The position numbers and the translations under genes were made by a program. From NCBI GenBank assembly GCA_020310875.1, contig CM035438.1:94638205-94702204 (forward strand): 64,000 nucleotides of DNA, read 5' to 3'. The notes under the pieces are model-generated. The model had not been told where the DNA came from, ran no database searches, and was given only the letters and a program-made list of their open reading frames with translations. Within the stretch, counting starts at the first letter, position 1; the number at the start of each line of letters is the position of its first letter. Source of the DNA: Ceratopteris richardii (Eukaryota; Streptophyta; Polypodiopsida; Polypodiales; Pteridaceae). Below are positions 47,647 through 62,879 of the stretch, piece by piece.

Positions 47647-50600
47647 AATCCCCCCTGGGAGTGATGCGGTGAACAAGGAGCTGGCACTCATGTATAAGGA
47701 AGTGCCGAGCTATGTGGAAATCACTCCACAAAAGGAAGTAAGCCCAAAGCTTTGCGGAAAGCTTCAAACTTCTCCCTAGGCAGAGCCTTCGTGAAAAGGT
47801 CTGCAATGTTCTCCTGCGTGGGCACATATGCCAAGCTGATCTCCCCAGCAGAGAACCTCTCCCTGACATAGTGATAATGCACCTCAATGTGCTTAGTGCG
47901 AGCATGGAACACAGGGTTCCTCGCAACTGCCAATGCGCTCTGACTGTCAGTGAAGATGGTGGTGGCAGAAGACTGGCCAACACCCAAATCAGCCATAAGG
48001 CGTCTGAGCCACACACACTCAACAGTCGCTGTGAAAGCTGCCCTATACTCAGCCTCACAACTGGAAGTGGCCACAGTAGGCTGCTTCTTGCTCAACCAAG
48101 ATATACATGAGCTACCAAGCATGAAGCAAAAACCACTGGTGGACACACGAGTGTCATAGCAACCAGCCCAATCTGAGTCAGAAAAAGCATGCAAATCTGG
48201 CGGTAGTGATCCCCCCTTGGGATAAAACAACCCAAGTAGCCGAGTACCACTCAAGTAGCGAAAGATGCGCTTAACCGCTTTCCAATGCGTGACTCCAGGG
48301 CAATGCATAAACCTGCTCATCTGTGATACAGCAAATTGAATATCTGGCCGAGTAATGCATAAGTAAATCAAGCATCCAAGAGCCTGCTGATAGAGAACAG
48401 CATCAAATGCATCTCCAGCATCATGAAGACTCAATCGTAAACCTGTCTCCATAGGAGTGGCAATAGGCTTACAGTCTTCAAGGCCAAAACGTTGCAATAA
48501 TGTGTCAATATATTTCGTTTGACACAAAGCCATTCCACCATCAACTTGCATAAACTGAATGCCCAAATAGTGATGCAAATGCCCCAAATCAGACATCTCA
48601 AATGAGGCATGCAAATCAGCCTTGAAATCAACAATATGCTTCTCAAGAGGACCAGTGAGCAGCATGTCGTCTACATAGACAACAATGATCAAAAGCACAT
48701 CATTAGCACGCTTAACATATAAGGTGCTTTCAGTTGGACTGTTCTCAAAACCATGTGCAATCAGATAGGCATGTATTTTCTCATACCAAGCACGTGGTGC
48801 TTGCTTTAAACCATATAACGCCTTCTTTAACCTGCACACCTGGTTTTCATGCCCTTTCTGCACAAAGCCACGGGGCTGAAAAACATACACTTCTTCATGC
48901 AAGTCACCATTCAGAAATGCTGTTTTAATGTCCAACTGATGTACATTCCAACCATGATGGGCTGCAAGTGCACAAATGCTCCGAACAGTAGTCATACGGC
49001 ATGTAGGTGCAAAGGTCTCATCAAAATCAATGCCTCTTTCCTGCGCATAACCCTTTGCAACAAGCCTAGCCTTATACCTATCAACTGTACCATCAGGTTT
49101 ACGCTTCAGCTTGTATACCCACTTAGTGCCAATGGCCTTCTTGCCAGGAGGCAAGTCACATAAAGACCATGTACCATTCTTCATTATAGCATCATATTCA
49201 GATTGCATAGCAGCCATCCAATTTTCTGAATCTTGTGCTTCATCAAAAGAAACAGGCTCATTCTCATCACAGAGACTAGATGCAGCCATAGCATAGCAAT
49301 CTGATGCAAAGGAGGTACTATGAGAGCCTGAACGAGTACGATATGACAAAGGTGCATCTAATTTGCTATCACGCAAAGTCTGCACCAGCCATTTTGGCAT
49401 AGTTTTTGCCTGTTCAATATCAGCTCTCTCATCAACAAGTGCATCATGTAAATCTGCATCAGAAATGGAATGATCTGCATCATCATATGAAACCTGCAAA
49501 GGCTGAGAAGTTGCCTCATTAGGACCAGCGCTAGCCTGTCCACCTGTAAAAAGAGGCATCAAAGTATCATACATGTCTTTGGAGCTAACAGATGTCTCCT
49601 TAGTACATGAAAGCAATGGCTGAATAGCATCTTCCACAAAGACAACATCACGGCTAACCAGAATGCGTTTAGTCTGTGGATGATACAGACGATAGCCTTT
49701 ACTTTCAGAACTGTACCCAACAAAAATACATTTTACTGCCTTATCATCCAATTTTCTGCGATGTTGTTCAGGCACTAATGCATATGCCAAACAACCAAAA
49801 ACACGCAGATGAGCAACAGATGGCTTGCGGTCATGCCAAGCCTCATATGGAGTGATAGACTGCAACGCTTTCGTGGGACACCTGTTCAGTACATATGCTG
49901 CACACATGACAGCCTCAAGCCAGAAACTATGTGGTAAAGCCTGACTTTTGACCATGCACCTCGCCATCTCCATGAGTGACCTGTTCTTTCGTTCAGCAAC
50001 TCCATTCTGTTGAGGTGTATACGGCACTGTACACTGGTGTTTTATCCCACGTTCAGCCAGAAATGCATTAAAATCTGAAGACATATATTCCCCCCCTCGA
50101 TCAAAACGGAGGGTGCCCATTTTACATGCTGACAGATTTTCAGCCAAAACCAAAAACTGTTTGAAGCACATGAACACTTCGGACTTTGCTTTGAGTGGAT
50201 ATACCCATGCATGCCTGGAAAAATCATCAATGAAAGTCACGAAGTAAAGGTAATTTCCAAAAGAGGGTGTCTGCATAGGACCACAGACATCACTATGTAC
50301 AAGCTGCAATTTCTGCATAGCCCGAACTGAACCATCTTTTGGAAAGGAAGAACGCTGCATTTTGCCCAAAATACAGCCTTCACAAACATGTTTTCCAGGT
50401 GCCTCAAGTTTGGGCAAAGAGGACACCATTTCAGATTTCTGCAGGCGTAACAAACTAGCAAAATTCAGATGACCAAAGCGTGCATGCCAAAGCTTTGCAT
50501 CTGACATAGCCTGAGAATCATGAACTGCACATGCCGAATCATTCACAGATTTTTCATAGTCTATGAGCTTATACAGCCCACGACATAAAATGCCAGAAGC

Positions 50601-52283
50601 AATAATCACATCGCCATTTGAGAGATCATGGACTGTACACCTGTCATCAACGAATTTCACAACCAAGCCAATCTTGGCTAATGCAGAAACTGATAACAGG
50701 TTCTTTTTGATCCCTGGCACAAATAAAGCATCTGACAAAGTGAAAGAACTACCATCAGCAGTAGTCAGAATGATCTTACCAACTCCCTTAACAGGATAAG
50801 AGGAGTTATTGGCGCATGTGACATAATTCCCTGTAGGGGCAGGCTCGAGTGAAGAGAAGAAACTGCGCTGCGAGGTAATATGTTTGGTTGCCCCACTGTC
50901 AAAGTACCAAACATCTGAGTCTACTGCAGACATGCACTGATCATGAGAAGATGGGTCAAAACTGCAGACAGTAGTAAACGCCCATTCTTCTTCCTGCACA
51001 AGATTTGCAGACTCTGTTTTTGGTGTAGAGGCCTCTGCAACAACCATTCCAGCCTCTTTCTTCTTTGCCTCTTTAGCAGCCAGTTTTGGACAGTTCTTTA
51101 TAATAGGATCATTTCCTTTACAGTACTTGCAGAACAATTTCTGCTTTTCTGATTCTTCTCATCTTTATCCTGGTTCTTCGATTGTGCAGCATTTGCAGAT
51201 TTCTGCTTACTAGTAGAAGAGCTCCATTTTCCTTTGCCCTTCTGACTAGCCAGGAAAGCTTGATCTGCAACACGCATAATGGACCTGTTCTGCCTGGACT
51301 GATCTTCCTGCAACAGAACAGAGACTAATTCCTCAAATGACAAGGCATTCGGATTGCCTTTCATCATCAATCGAAGAGTAGAGGCAAAACTCTGATATGA
51401 ATCAGGAAGGCCATTCAGAACGGTCTGCACAAGTGAGCTATCTGGTATAACCTCATCAGCAGAAATCAATTGTTCCTTCAGGTCTTTGATCTTTGTAAGA
51501 AAACTGTCCATCGAATCACCTTCATTCATGTGCTCACTCTCCAACTGTTTTCGGAGGTAAGCAACACGAGCCTCATTCCTAGCCTGGTACAAAGTGGTAA
51601 GTGTATCCCAAGCATCCTTTGCTGTTCTGCAAGAGCGAATGTGAGGAATAATGGCACGTTTGACAGACAAAGCTATCAATGCATGTGCCTGGGCATCTCT
51701 GCCATCCCAACGAATCTGCTCTGCAGTAGGTGCAACAGAAACAGCAGCACGAACAGGAATCTGCGGAATATCATCTTCGACACCATCTTCATCAGCTCCA
51801 ACACCTGTATTTGCAGTACCTGTCGTTACAGGTGTAACAGGACGTCTTTCAACACCCTGCACAATGTTCCACAATCCTTTTGCAACCAGTACATGTCGCA
51901 TCATATAAGCCCATAATGGGTAGTTGGTACCATCCAACTTATCCTCAACAGCCAACATACGGAATACATCACTGCTTTCAGCCATGGCCGGTGACTAAAA
52001 TACCTTGATGCAGAAAATTGACTGTATCTCAAAAAGTTGAACAGAACTGCCCAGACGAGTTCTGCTAGACCTGTAGCAGACTTCGAGACGCTTAAACTGG
52101 CGAACATAAACTGGTATATACCTTTGGCACAAAAGGACGAAATAGCCTGCACAAGCACTGCGATAGTGTGTTCAGAGGCGAATCTGTTCAGTATGCTCAC
52201 CAAATTTTGTGCGAATCTGAGACTGCAAACGGAGGAGTGTCGACGGCGCCCTAGAAGAATCAACGACCTGCTCTGATACCAAT

Positions 52284-52513
52284 TGTTGGAGTTAGACGTC
52301 TGCGGAAGCACGCGAACAGCACAAGGAAGAGGAAGAAGCTTGGAGCACAACACACAAGACTGAATGTATTACTAGAGAATGTACAAAGATAAGTCGCCCA
52401 TTAGGGCAATAGGCGTATATACAAGCCGGGGGAAAAAAACCTCCTAAAGAGGGAAAAAAGTGCCCCGGCGGTACTAGAGTGTTCACACACATCACTACCT
52501 AAATATATCAACA
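52284..52513 (-). repeat. 5' LTR of element D
   Basis: 230 bases. The primer-site complement is just left of it (about 52270-52283). Confidence 0.95.
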
Positions 52514-55500
52514 CATCATAGTCCACACCATATGTATGTGCATATCCTTTTACAACAAGCTTGGCTTTGTACCTAGATACACTTCCATCTGCAAACCTTT
52601 TTGTTTTGTAGACCCACTTACATCCAATGATCTTTTGACTATTTGGTTTAGGAACCAAATCCCATGTCTCATTGTCCATGAATGCATCATATTCTTCCTG
52701 CATAGCTTTTTCCCAATTCTCCTTTCCCTTGGCTTCATCATATGTGGATGGATCTTCATATGCTTTTATCATATAAGCATAATCTTTAGTAGTCAAGAAT
52801 GAAGTATCATAGCTATACCTTGTAGGTTGCCATTTGTGCCTAGATGACCTTCTGAGTTCTCCATTTCTTGAAGTTTCTAGTTCATACTCATATTCTGGAT
52901 CAAACCTTGGCCTTTCTTCTACTTCAACTTTTCCTTCATTACTCTCTTCTTCATCACATATTTGAACCTTTGATTTACCTTTCTTCTGATTCAAGGTTTC
53001 TTCATCACCTGCATGAATATTAAGTGTACTTGCATACCAGGTATCTTGCTCATCAAATGTAACATCCTTAGACACAAGGAATTTCTTTGTGGATGGACTC
53101 CACAATCTATAGCCCATCTGCTTATCATCATAGCCAATGAACACATACTTTTCAGCTTTAGGTTCCAATTTATGCCTCAATTGAGATGGCACATATGCAT
53201 AAGCCAAACATCCAAATACTTTGCAATGATCCAAGGTAGGTCTCTTACCCTGCAAAGCTTTACATGGTAGCCTATTGACTAAGAATGTGGTATTTACAGC
53301 CTCAACCCACAAATAATTGGGACAATTTTTCTCCTTCATCATTGGTCTTGCAAACTCAACAAGAGTTCTATTTCTTCTTTCTGCTACCCCATTTTGTTGA
53401 GGAGAGTACCTGCAAGTAACCGCTCTCTTTATACCTGCATTCCACAAATAATCACAGAATTCATTTGAAAAATACTCTCTCCCTCCATCTGATCTTAACC
53501 TCTTCAATTTTTGTCTTGTAATTCTTTTTTCATATGCATGATAGTGTTTGAATGTATTAAACAATTCTCACTTGTATTTGATCACATAAATAGAGATCCA
53601 CCTCGTAGCATCATCAACATATATGAAATAATATCTTGAACCATTTATACTAAAGTCCTTTGAAGGACCCCATACATCTGTATGTACCAATTCAAGTCTT
53701 TCTAAATACATAAAACCATGCTTATTATATGTTTGCTTATGAGCCTTACCTAACTGACATGCTTCACATCTCTATGTCATGTGTTGACCTACAACATTAG
53801 GTAATCCAAGTATTGAACCATTATTAATCATATCTTTGATACCTCTTTCATTGAAGTGTCCAAGCCTTTTATGCCAAAGATCCAATTCAGACACCTTTTG
53901 CTCTCCATATGTAAACATAGCATGACCAACATTACCTTGTATCCTTAATGTGAAGAGCCTTCCCTCCTTCTTTCCTGTAACAATTTGCTTATACCCTTGG
54001 CTAGGGTCTTCGACATAAACTCCATCATTAATGAACCTTACTTCATAACCTTTTTCAATAGTTTGCCCTACACTTATCAAATTCTTTGGAATTGTAGGAA
54101 CATACAAGACCTTATTCAGAAGAGTACTTCCATCCTTGGCTTTAACTGAACCAATTGACTTCACTTTGTGCTTTGTATTATCTCCTGTTTGAACTGTGTG
54201 ATTGATTGCCTTATGATCTAGATCATTCATCAAAGCAATGTTTCCACTCAGATGATTACTACATCCTGAGTCAATATAGAATACTCTCAAGTCTTCATGT
54301 GAGGCTTCACATGTTGCATTCATAATAAGAGTTGAGTCCTCTTTCTAATATGATGCATAATTGTAGTAGGTGTTATTATAGGATTGATTTTGGAAGTTTC
54401 TTCCGCCACTTCTTCCAAATAAATTCCTACCACCTCTACCTCTGAAATTTCCTCTTTGATATCTGCCACCTCTTCCTCTTTGATTAAAATTCTGATTGAA
54501 ATTACCATTGCTTTGATTATTATGCCAACATTCATGAGATAGATGATTGGTCTTACCACATATCCAACAAGTTCTAATATTATCTTCATTATTTCTACCT
54601 CTTCCTCTACTTTTGCCATTTCCTCTTCCTCTTAGGAAGTTTTCTTGACTTGGAGTACCTTCATCTTCAACTGATTGTTGCTTTCCTTTGATAGCTTTCT
54701 TTTTGTCTTTAGAATACATTGCATGACCTGCACTCTTATCAACATCTCCTTTGATATCATTCTCAAAAGTTAGCATATGTCCTAACAATTGATTCAAATC
54801 AAGAGTGAAATGATCTAATGAAAGTTTTGTAGACAATATAAAAGGCTTCCATTTCTCATCTCCTCTTAGCCGTGTGAGAATTCGTCTTACCAACTTATCT
54901 TCTTCAATATCTTGATCAACTGCACCTAAAGAATCAACAATGTCTTTCATCTTTGTCACATAATCAGATATTGATTGTGAAGTCTTCTTCTTGAATGTAG
55001 TAAATTTTGCCCATAATGATGCTTTCCTTGACTTGGTTGTATTCTGAAAATGGTCTTCCAAAGCACTCCATATGTCACTTGCACTTTCAAGTCCTTTGAT
55101 ATGAGGAAGCAAATAATCATTCACTACCATGTAGATTATGCTCCTTGCTTGAGCATCCTTCTTCATCCAAATCTTTAAATCTGCAAGCTCCTCCCTAGTT
55201 GGAACACTAGGATCTTTGAATTCTAGATTTTCTTCATCTCTTATGATGTATCCCATCAGATCTTTGCTCATAAGATGAGCTTCCATCCTCTTTGACCATG
55301 CTGAATAGTTTTCTCTATCCAATTTCTCTATATGAAGAGAGTCTCCCATCCATTCTTCACCTGTGTATTAAATTCTTCAAGCTTTATGAGGAATAAGTGT
55401 ACCTTTACTTTGAATGAAGTTCCTTTTGATCTTCGTGATAGATTCAGGCCTACTTCTCAAGTTTTCCCTTAAAGCTTTCACCTTTTGAAGCTTCAAATGT

Positions 55501-55571
55501 TAACTTCTGTATAACTGCAGCAGTCGAGGTCCTCCTTTCTTCTATTTTGATGATTCCTGCTCTGGTACCAC

Positions 55572-56639
<1,068 letters not shown>

Positions 56640-58735
56640 ACTCCCCCTCAATCATCAATTGTGGTTACCTGCATCTTCTTTATTCTTGCCATATCTTTAA
56701 ACCTCATGCAAGTTGGTCTTTTGTAGGAGTATGTATGACTTCTATTTCTTTATCAACGACCTTCTCTCTCAAAAATGATATTGAATCTCAATATTTTTAG
56801 TTCTAGCATGAAACACAGGATTAGCTACCAAATATAAAGAACTCATATTGTCTCCACAAATGATAGGAACACTCTGAATGATATCAAAACTCTTCATAAT
56901 AGTCTTTAGCCATATGACTTCCTTTGTAGCTTCTACCATACCTTTGTACTCTGCTTCTGTAGATGATAAAGCAACTGTATGTTGCTTCTTAGAGCACTAG
57001 GAAATTAACTTATCTCCCACATAGCACAAATATCCATGTGTTGATCTTCTATCATCAGAGTTACCTGCCAAATCTCCATCACTATATATCTTGATTCTTG
57101 TATCTGAAGTAAACCCATAGTACAAGCCTTCTTTAAGTGTGCCTTTGATGTAACTTAGTGCTCTTTGTCCTACAATCCAATGTTCCTTTCTAGGACAATG
57201 CATGAATTGAGATAAAACTCCAACTGCATATGATAAGTCAGGCCTTGTTAATGTAGCATAAATCAAGCTACCCACCAAACTTTGATAAAGATTCATGTGT
57301 TTGAATTCTTCTCCTCCATACCTACTCAATCTATGATTCACTTCCATTGGAGTTGGTGCTATCCTGCAATCTTCCATTTTAAATTTGATTAGCAAATTTT
57401 TCAAGTACCTTTCTTGAGTTACATATACTCCATGTTGAGTATATGAAATCACATTCCCAAGAAAAATGATAGATTTCCAAGTCACTGATCTTGAATTCTT
57501 TCTCCATCTTCTTCTTAATCACATATGTTCCTATAAATATTATGTCATCAACATAAATACAAACATAAATAAATCCATCCTCACTTGCTTTGACTAGCAA
57601 GCTACTATCTGCCTTTGATGCTTGAAACCCAAGTTCCTTCAAGAACTTTACAAGCCTATAATTCCATGCCCTTGGGGCCTCTTTCAAACCATACAAAGAT
57701 CTCTTGAGCTTACACACATGATCTGGATACACTTGATCTTTAAAACCATCTGGTTGTTCCATGTAGACTTCATATGAAATATAACCATTCAAAAATGCAT
57801 TCTTCACATCTAATTGAGATAATTTCCAAACTTTGCAAGCAGCAATTTCTATGAGAGTCCTTATGGTTGTCATCTTTGCAACAGGACTATAAGTTTTTAT
57901 CATAGTCCACACCATATGTCTGTGCGTATCCTTTTACAACAAGCCTGGCTTTGTACCTAGATACACTTCCATCTGCAAACCTTTTTGTTTTGTAGACCCA
58001 CTTACATCCAATGATCTTTTGACTATTTGTTTTCGGAACCAAATCCCCATGTCTCATTCTCCATCAATGCATCATATTCTTCCTACATAGCTTTTTCCCA
58101 ATTCTCCTTTCCTTTGGCTTCATCATATGTGGATGGATCTTCATCTGCTTTTATCATATAAGCATAATCTTTAGTAGTCAAGCATGGAATATCATAGCTA
58201 TACCTTCTAGGTTTCCATTTGTGCCTAGATGACCTTCTGAGTTCTCCATTCCTTGAAGTTTCTGGTTCATATTCATATTCTGGATCAAACCTTGGCCTTC
58301 TTCTACTTCAACTTGTCCTTCATTACTCTCTTCTTCATCACATATTGGAACCTTTGATTTACCTTTCTTCTGATTCAAGGTTTCTTCATCACCTGCATGA
58401 ATATTAAGTGTACCTGCATACTAAGTACCTTGCTCATCAAATGTAACATCCTTAGACACAAGGAATTGCTTTGTGGATGGACTCCACAATCTATAACCCA
58501 TCTGCTTATCATCATAGCCAATGAACACATACTTTTCAGCTTTAGGTTCCAATTTATGCCTCAATTGAGATGGCACATATGCATAAGCCAAACATCCAAA
58601 TACTTTGCAATGATCCAAGGTAGGTCTCTTACCCCACCCAAGCTTCATATGGTGTCACACCCTGCAAAGCTTTACATGGTAGCCTATTGACCAAGAATGT
58701 GGTTGTATTTATAGCCTCATTCCACAAATAATTGT
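56640..58735 (-). mobile_element. Element F: truncated copia body of the E family
   Basis: Directly continues from the shared LTR: RNase H and RT (about 56660-57920), then the integrase C-terminal part and linker (about 57920-58735). Similarity to E stops at about 58735, and the rest of the integrase, gag and the far LTR are missing. Broken in several places. It lacks element D, so it shows what E looked like before that insertion. Confidence 0.85.
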
Positions 58736-58797
58736 GAACTGCTTGATTTAAGTTTGGTACATGAAAAGGAAAGAGCATGCAAACACATGAATGCACT

Positions 58798-59025
58798 CAC
58801 ATGCACTTGTGGACTCTAGTTACATTTGTGGTCCTCATTGATTCAAGCTGCTATATATATAGGCATAAGGTTTGGAGGAGATTCATCTCTCTAGCACATG
58901 GTGGTGGTCGTAATTTGTTAGTCTCTTGCATTGTTATCAGAGCCCAAGGCAAGCTCCCATGGTGACCTTGGTGGCTCATCATATTCCTTAGAAGCATCCA
59001 TAGAGGCGCATTTCCTTCATCTTTA
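58798..59025 (+). mobile_element. Family G LTR end, primer site and leader fragment
   Basis: Matches 17640-17870. The LTR end is at 58930 (CTCTTGCA), then TTGTTATCAGAGCCC, then the start of the internal region. It is a short fossil fragment with no other part of the element nearby. Confidence 0.65.
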
Positions 59026-59204
59026 TGATTATACATATCTTTAATGTGTTTATATCTCCTTTGCCAAGATATTCACGTGTGTTTTTTCTCCTTGCGAAGC
59101 AATTTTGGTGCATCTATCGGCATGCTTCTATTGTATTAATCTCTGCCTTTCGAGTTCTTCCTTAGCCAAAAAAAATTGTGCTTGCTTTTTATTAATCGTC
59201 TACT

Positions 59205-59290
59205 AAATTCGTCTGGTTTTGAACCCATGCGCTTGCACATGCAAGCTTAATGCTTCAACCACAAACCCCTAGCACGATTTTTATTCACCC
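59205..59290 (-). repeat. tRNA-derived SINE relic
   Basis: On the minus strand, TGCTAGGGGTTTGTGGTTGA resembles a SINE head with A box, and GGGTTCAAAACC (about 59216-59227) a B box. The intervening GCAAGCTTGCATGTGCAAGC-like text suits plant SINE heads. The SINE tail is not identified, and no tRNA cloverleaf is evident. Confidence 0.4.
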
Positions 59291-61443
59291 TTCTCATTGA
59301 AGGAAGCTACCACATTTGCACAATCACTCACACAAAACCAATTGTATTTAGAATTTTATTCTTGAAACTTTTATATTTTTCACACGCTTACACACATTTG
59401 GATCCTCTTCTTCAAGAAAAATTAGCTACTCGTATGCGTACATATTTTTCACATCAAAAATTCGCTAAAAGCGCATCCAAATGTTTCAATTTGCTTTCAT
59501 ATTACCACTTGAAAAAACATAAAAAATCACTTTCTTTCCAATTTTTTCTCACTTGCACATCTGACTTGAAATCACATAAAAAACAAAAAAAAAAATCTTC
59601 TTGCACATTTGGATATCATTGAACACATTACATTGTCAAAATAGAACATAATTGAGTTCGTTGCACATAAAAAAGAAAGGTTGAAATTTGAAGTTGAATA
59701 TATAGTCAAGAACATCAAGATACAATCAAAATTTGAATATCAAATCAAGAAGGAAGATTTCTTTAAGAAGATGACTAAAATGAAGGGCAAAAGGTAGCTC
59801 AAGCCATTCTCAGGGAAAAGAGGAAATTCACAAGGGTTAATTTCAATGAATACCAAAATGCTCATGAAAATTTAGCTAACCTTCATGGCTTACTTGATCA
59901 TAAATTGATTCCTTATTTGGAATGGTTAGCAACCGGATTTGTGGTTTCTCTAATTGAAGCACTTGAGAACTTACCTTGAAATGAATTTAGGAAACAAATA
60001 CACAAAGAATTCTAACTTGAACACTTTACTCAGCATAGTAAGAGGGATTTATGAAATGGAGTTACTCTCCTAAACTTCGAACATCTATTGCTCCACTCCA
60101 TAGTGAATTCATGAAAAGATTTTCCCAACTCTCGGAGGTGGATATTTGAAGAGCTAGGGAAAAGATATGGTATGACTCATGAGTGGGATACTGTGAGGAG
60201 ATTATTTGAAGCTTTTGATCACATGAAACAAAGAAAATCAATGCTTGAGGAGAAAACACCTAATCCTCAATATAGTATGCCAATTTGAATGAACCTAGAG
60301 AGATAGATGCAACTACAAAGGTTGATGTAGCAGAATTATTGTATATCATCTTAGTGTAAAGGATAATGTTATTAAAAAATAAAACCTAGCTCACTCAAAT
60401 TTTTTAAGAAATTTACCTCAAGCAACAATTCTTCAATCTCCAATTCCTGTCAAATGACTTTCAATCCTAATGAATCAAGAAATCCAAATATTAGGAGAAG
60501 TGTTTAGTGTGATGTTAGTGACTATATCACATATTCATGTGAGGCTTTGAAAGAAGCTAAAGAGCAAAAACTTGTGTTTGACATTGATAAGAAATTATGT
60601 GACTATAGGTCACACTTGCCTTTAGCTTTAGATTGAGGAAAAGGAGGTATGGAGAAATTGTATGAGAATCTTTCAGCCTTTAACCTAGAGGCCTTTTTTG
60701 TAAAGCTAGAGACCATGGATAATTGTGATAAAAAATATAACCAATCTAATGAGAATTTAAAAAAAAATCATTGAAGCTCTAGTCAAGGCAAGAGATGCAA
60801 TTATGGAAAAGACAACATCAAATTCATTTGTTGACCAATTCTCTCTCTATTCTCATATTGCCAATGTAGAGGAAAAGTCCACTTTGAACAAGGAGAAGGG
60901 TCTAAATCTAATCATCACAGAAGAAGAGAAATAAGGGAAGGTAAGGAACATACCATAAGTAAACATACTCAATCAAATCAACCTCATGAAAAAAAAACTT
61001 GACAAGAATTTTAAAAAACCAAATGAGAGTCAAAGAGATGATAAAAAACCAAAGAAACAATAGAAGACTCCTAAAGGGATTTTACTCTCTGAGATTGAAA
61101 AAAAAAATATGATTCTAAAGAGATCTTACATGAAATTTTATTGAAAAGCCAAGTTACAATGTCTTTAGAACAAATCTTCTCAATCTCTAAACCTGATTTC
61201 AAGGAAAATTTTATTAAACTTATCAAAAGAAAGAGATCCTACTTTTTTAGGAAGTCAAGATGCAAGACATCGGAGACTTGACACAAGCTATGAATGAATC
61301 CCTTACTTTTGAGGATTCTAAAGATGAAAATAAAGACAAGGCTTATAATGTTACCAATAATTTCCTTGGTCCAACATTGCTTGATGAAGAAAGTAAACAA
61401 GTTGAATGTCACTTCAACAAGAGTTTCTAGACTAAGGGAACAC
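59291..61443 (+). pseudogene. Decayed long reading frame of unknown family (about 59.7-61.4 kb) and flanking unassigned DNA
   Basis: From about 59760 to 61430, plus-strand translation gives long protein-like stretches broken by many stops and changes of frame. Examples are 'LREKRKFTRVNFNEYQNAH', 'LDHKLIPYLEWLATGF', 'EELGKRYGMTHEWDTVRRL' and 'HIANVEEKSTLNKEKGLN'. It is Lys/Glu-rich, perhaps coiled coil towards the end. I recognise neither a host family nor a transposon protein, although a gag-like origin would fit the setting. It is cut off by a copia LTR at 61444. The first 470 bases hold nothing clear. Confidence 0.3.
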
Positions 61444-61851
61444 TGTTGGAGTTAGATGTCTATAGAAGCGCGCGGATAGCACGAGGAAGAAGAAGAAGCT
61501 TGGAGCACAACACACAATACTGAATGTATTACCACTAGAATGTACAAAGATAAGTAACATGTTAGGGCTATAGGCATATATACAATCCGAGGGAAAAAAC
61601 CTCCTAAAGAGGGAAAAAGGTGCCCCGATGGTCCTAGTGTGTTCACACACATCACTACCTAAATATATCAACAAATCCCCCCTAGGAGTGATGCAATGAA
61701 CAAGGAGCTGCCACTCATGTATAAGGAAGTGTCAAGCTATGTGGAATCAGTCCACAAAAGGAAGTAATCCCAAAGCTTTGTGAAAAGCTTCAAACTTCTC
61801 CCTGAACAGAGCTTTCTTCAAAAGGTCTGCAATGTTCTCCTCTGTTGAATA
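61444..61851 (-). mobile_element. Copia 3'-end fossil, family of C and D
   Basis: A 230-base LTR (61444-61673), then the polypurine complement, then about 170 bases of the pol end. The rest is gone from about 61851, where unit Q begins. The LTR is roughly 10 percent diverged from that of D, so the fragment is clearly older. Confidence 0.85.
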
Positions 61852-61852
61852 A

Positions 61853-62730
61853 GGAACAATTATCACGTTTAATTTTGCTGACGAATTTTGGTGTGATATT
61901 TTAGTTCTCTGTGTCCAAGAAACTTACCAATTTTGCTTTGGGGAAATGACTCTCCCCATTTGACTTTGACTATGTAGAGGAATATTTTCTTGCTTATTTG
62001 CAAATCATAAGAGAAAATGAGTATTCATGGATTGTTTTTGGGTTTTTGTGTTCTTTTGCATTACTCCAAAGCAACTTACCTCGATACATATTTTTTCCAT
62101 GTATAAAGGGAAATATTTGTCATGGAGTGCAGAAACATATGTAACAAACATATAAATGGAGTGTAATGGATGGAAAAATATATATGAGAGACCTTTTTTT
62201 CCATGCTCCTTCAAAAGAGAGCTCTCCTATTACTAGTCTTTCCACATTGATTCCCATATATTTTCGCTTGGCTCCCTTTCACTTCTATATTCAATTCGCT
62301 TTTGCTTAGTACAGGTCACATGGAATAGTACTTCACACTCAATAATAGCATGAGGATATAGTACCTCCATCTTGTTATTCAAATTTCCATTGGAGGATGA
62401 ATGCATACAGCCCACTTCAAAAAACAAAAAATCACGTCATATTGATCTATTCTTTTTCCTACATGTGATTTTTCACTTCCATGCAATATACATATTGACT
62501 CCAAGTATGAAAAAGAAAATCAACAAACAACAAGTCCTAGAAAATGAGAACTTTGTCGATAAAAGAGGAACCCAACATCAAAAATCAAGCAAATCGCATC
62601 TCATATTTGAAAACCCTTTATACAAGTATACATACTTTTTAAAAATGAACTAAAAACATGTGTTTCTTGAACACTTTTTGACATTTTTCCAAACTACCAA
62701 AATCTATTATAAATGTATAGTTTAAAACAT
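61853..62730 (-). repeat. Unit Q, fullest copy
   Basis: About 0.88 kb whose reverse complement matches 20605-20915 and 29215-29520 as two separate partial copies. I see no protein, LTR ends or inverted termini. It might be an LTR or untranslated part of an unknown element, or a duplicated host segment. Confidence 0.5.
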
Positions 62731-62879
62731 CCTCCAAATCTTTCGTTTTTGATAAATTTGATACTTGCACTGAGTGCAAGGACATGCCATTCTCTCTTCC
62801 GGATCCAAACTAGCCATCTGATACAATATGGACATTTTAGAACATTTGATTCTTTTATTAAACCTAAAAATCATACTCC

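Larger units (their letters stand above)
47417..52513 (-). mobile_element. Element D: very young Ty1/copia element nested in E
   Basis: 5097 bases on the minus strand. The two 230-base LTRs (47417-47646 and 52284-52513) are identical base for base by my reading. The target repeat CATCA lies at 47412-47416 and 52514-52518. A primer-site complement (GCTCTGATACCAAT) adjoins the right LTR, and a purine-tract complement adjoins the left. The coding part, about 47721-51985, has gag, protease, integrase, RT and RNase H in copia order, with about one break. It is the same family as element C and very close in protein sequence. Identical LTRs point to a recent insertion, below what 230 bases can date (under roughly 0.3 million years). 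Confidence 0.95.
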
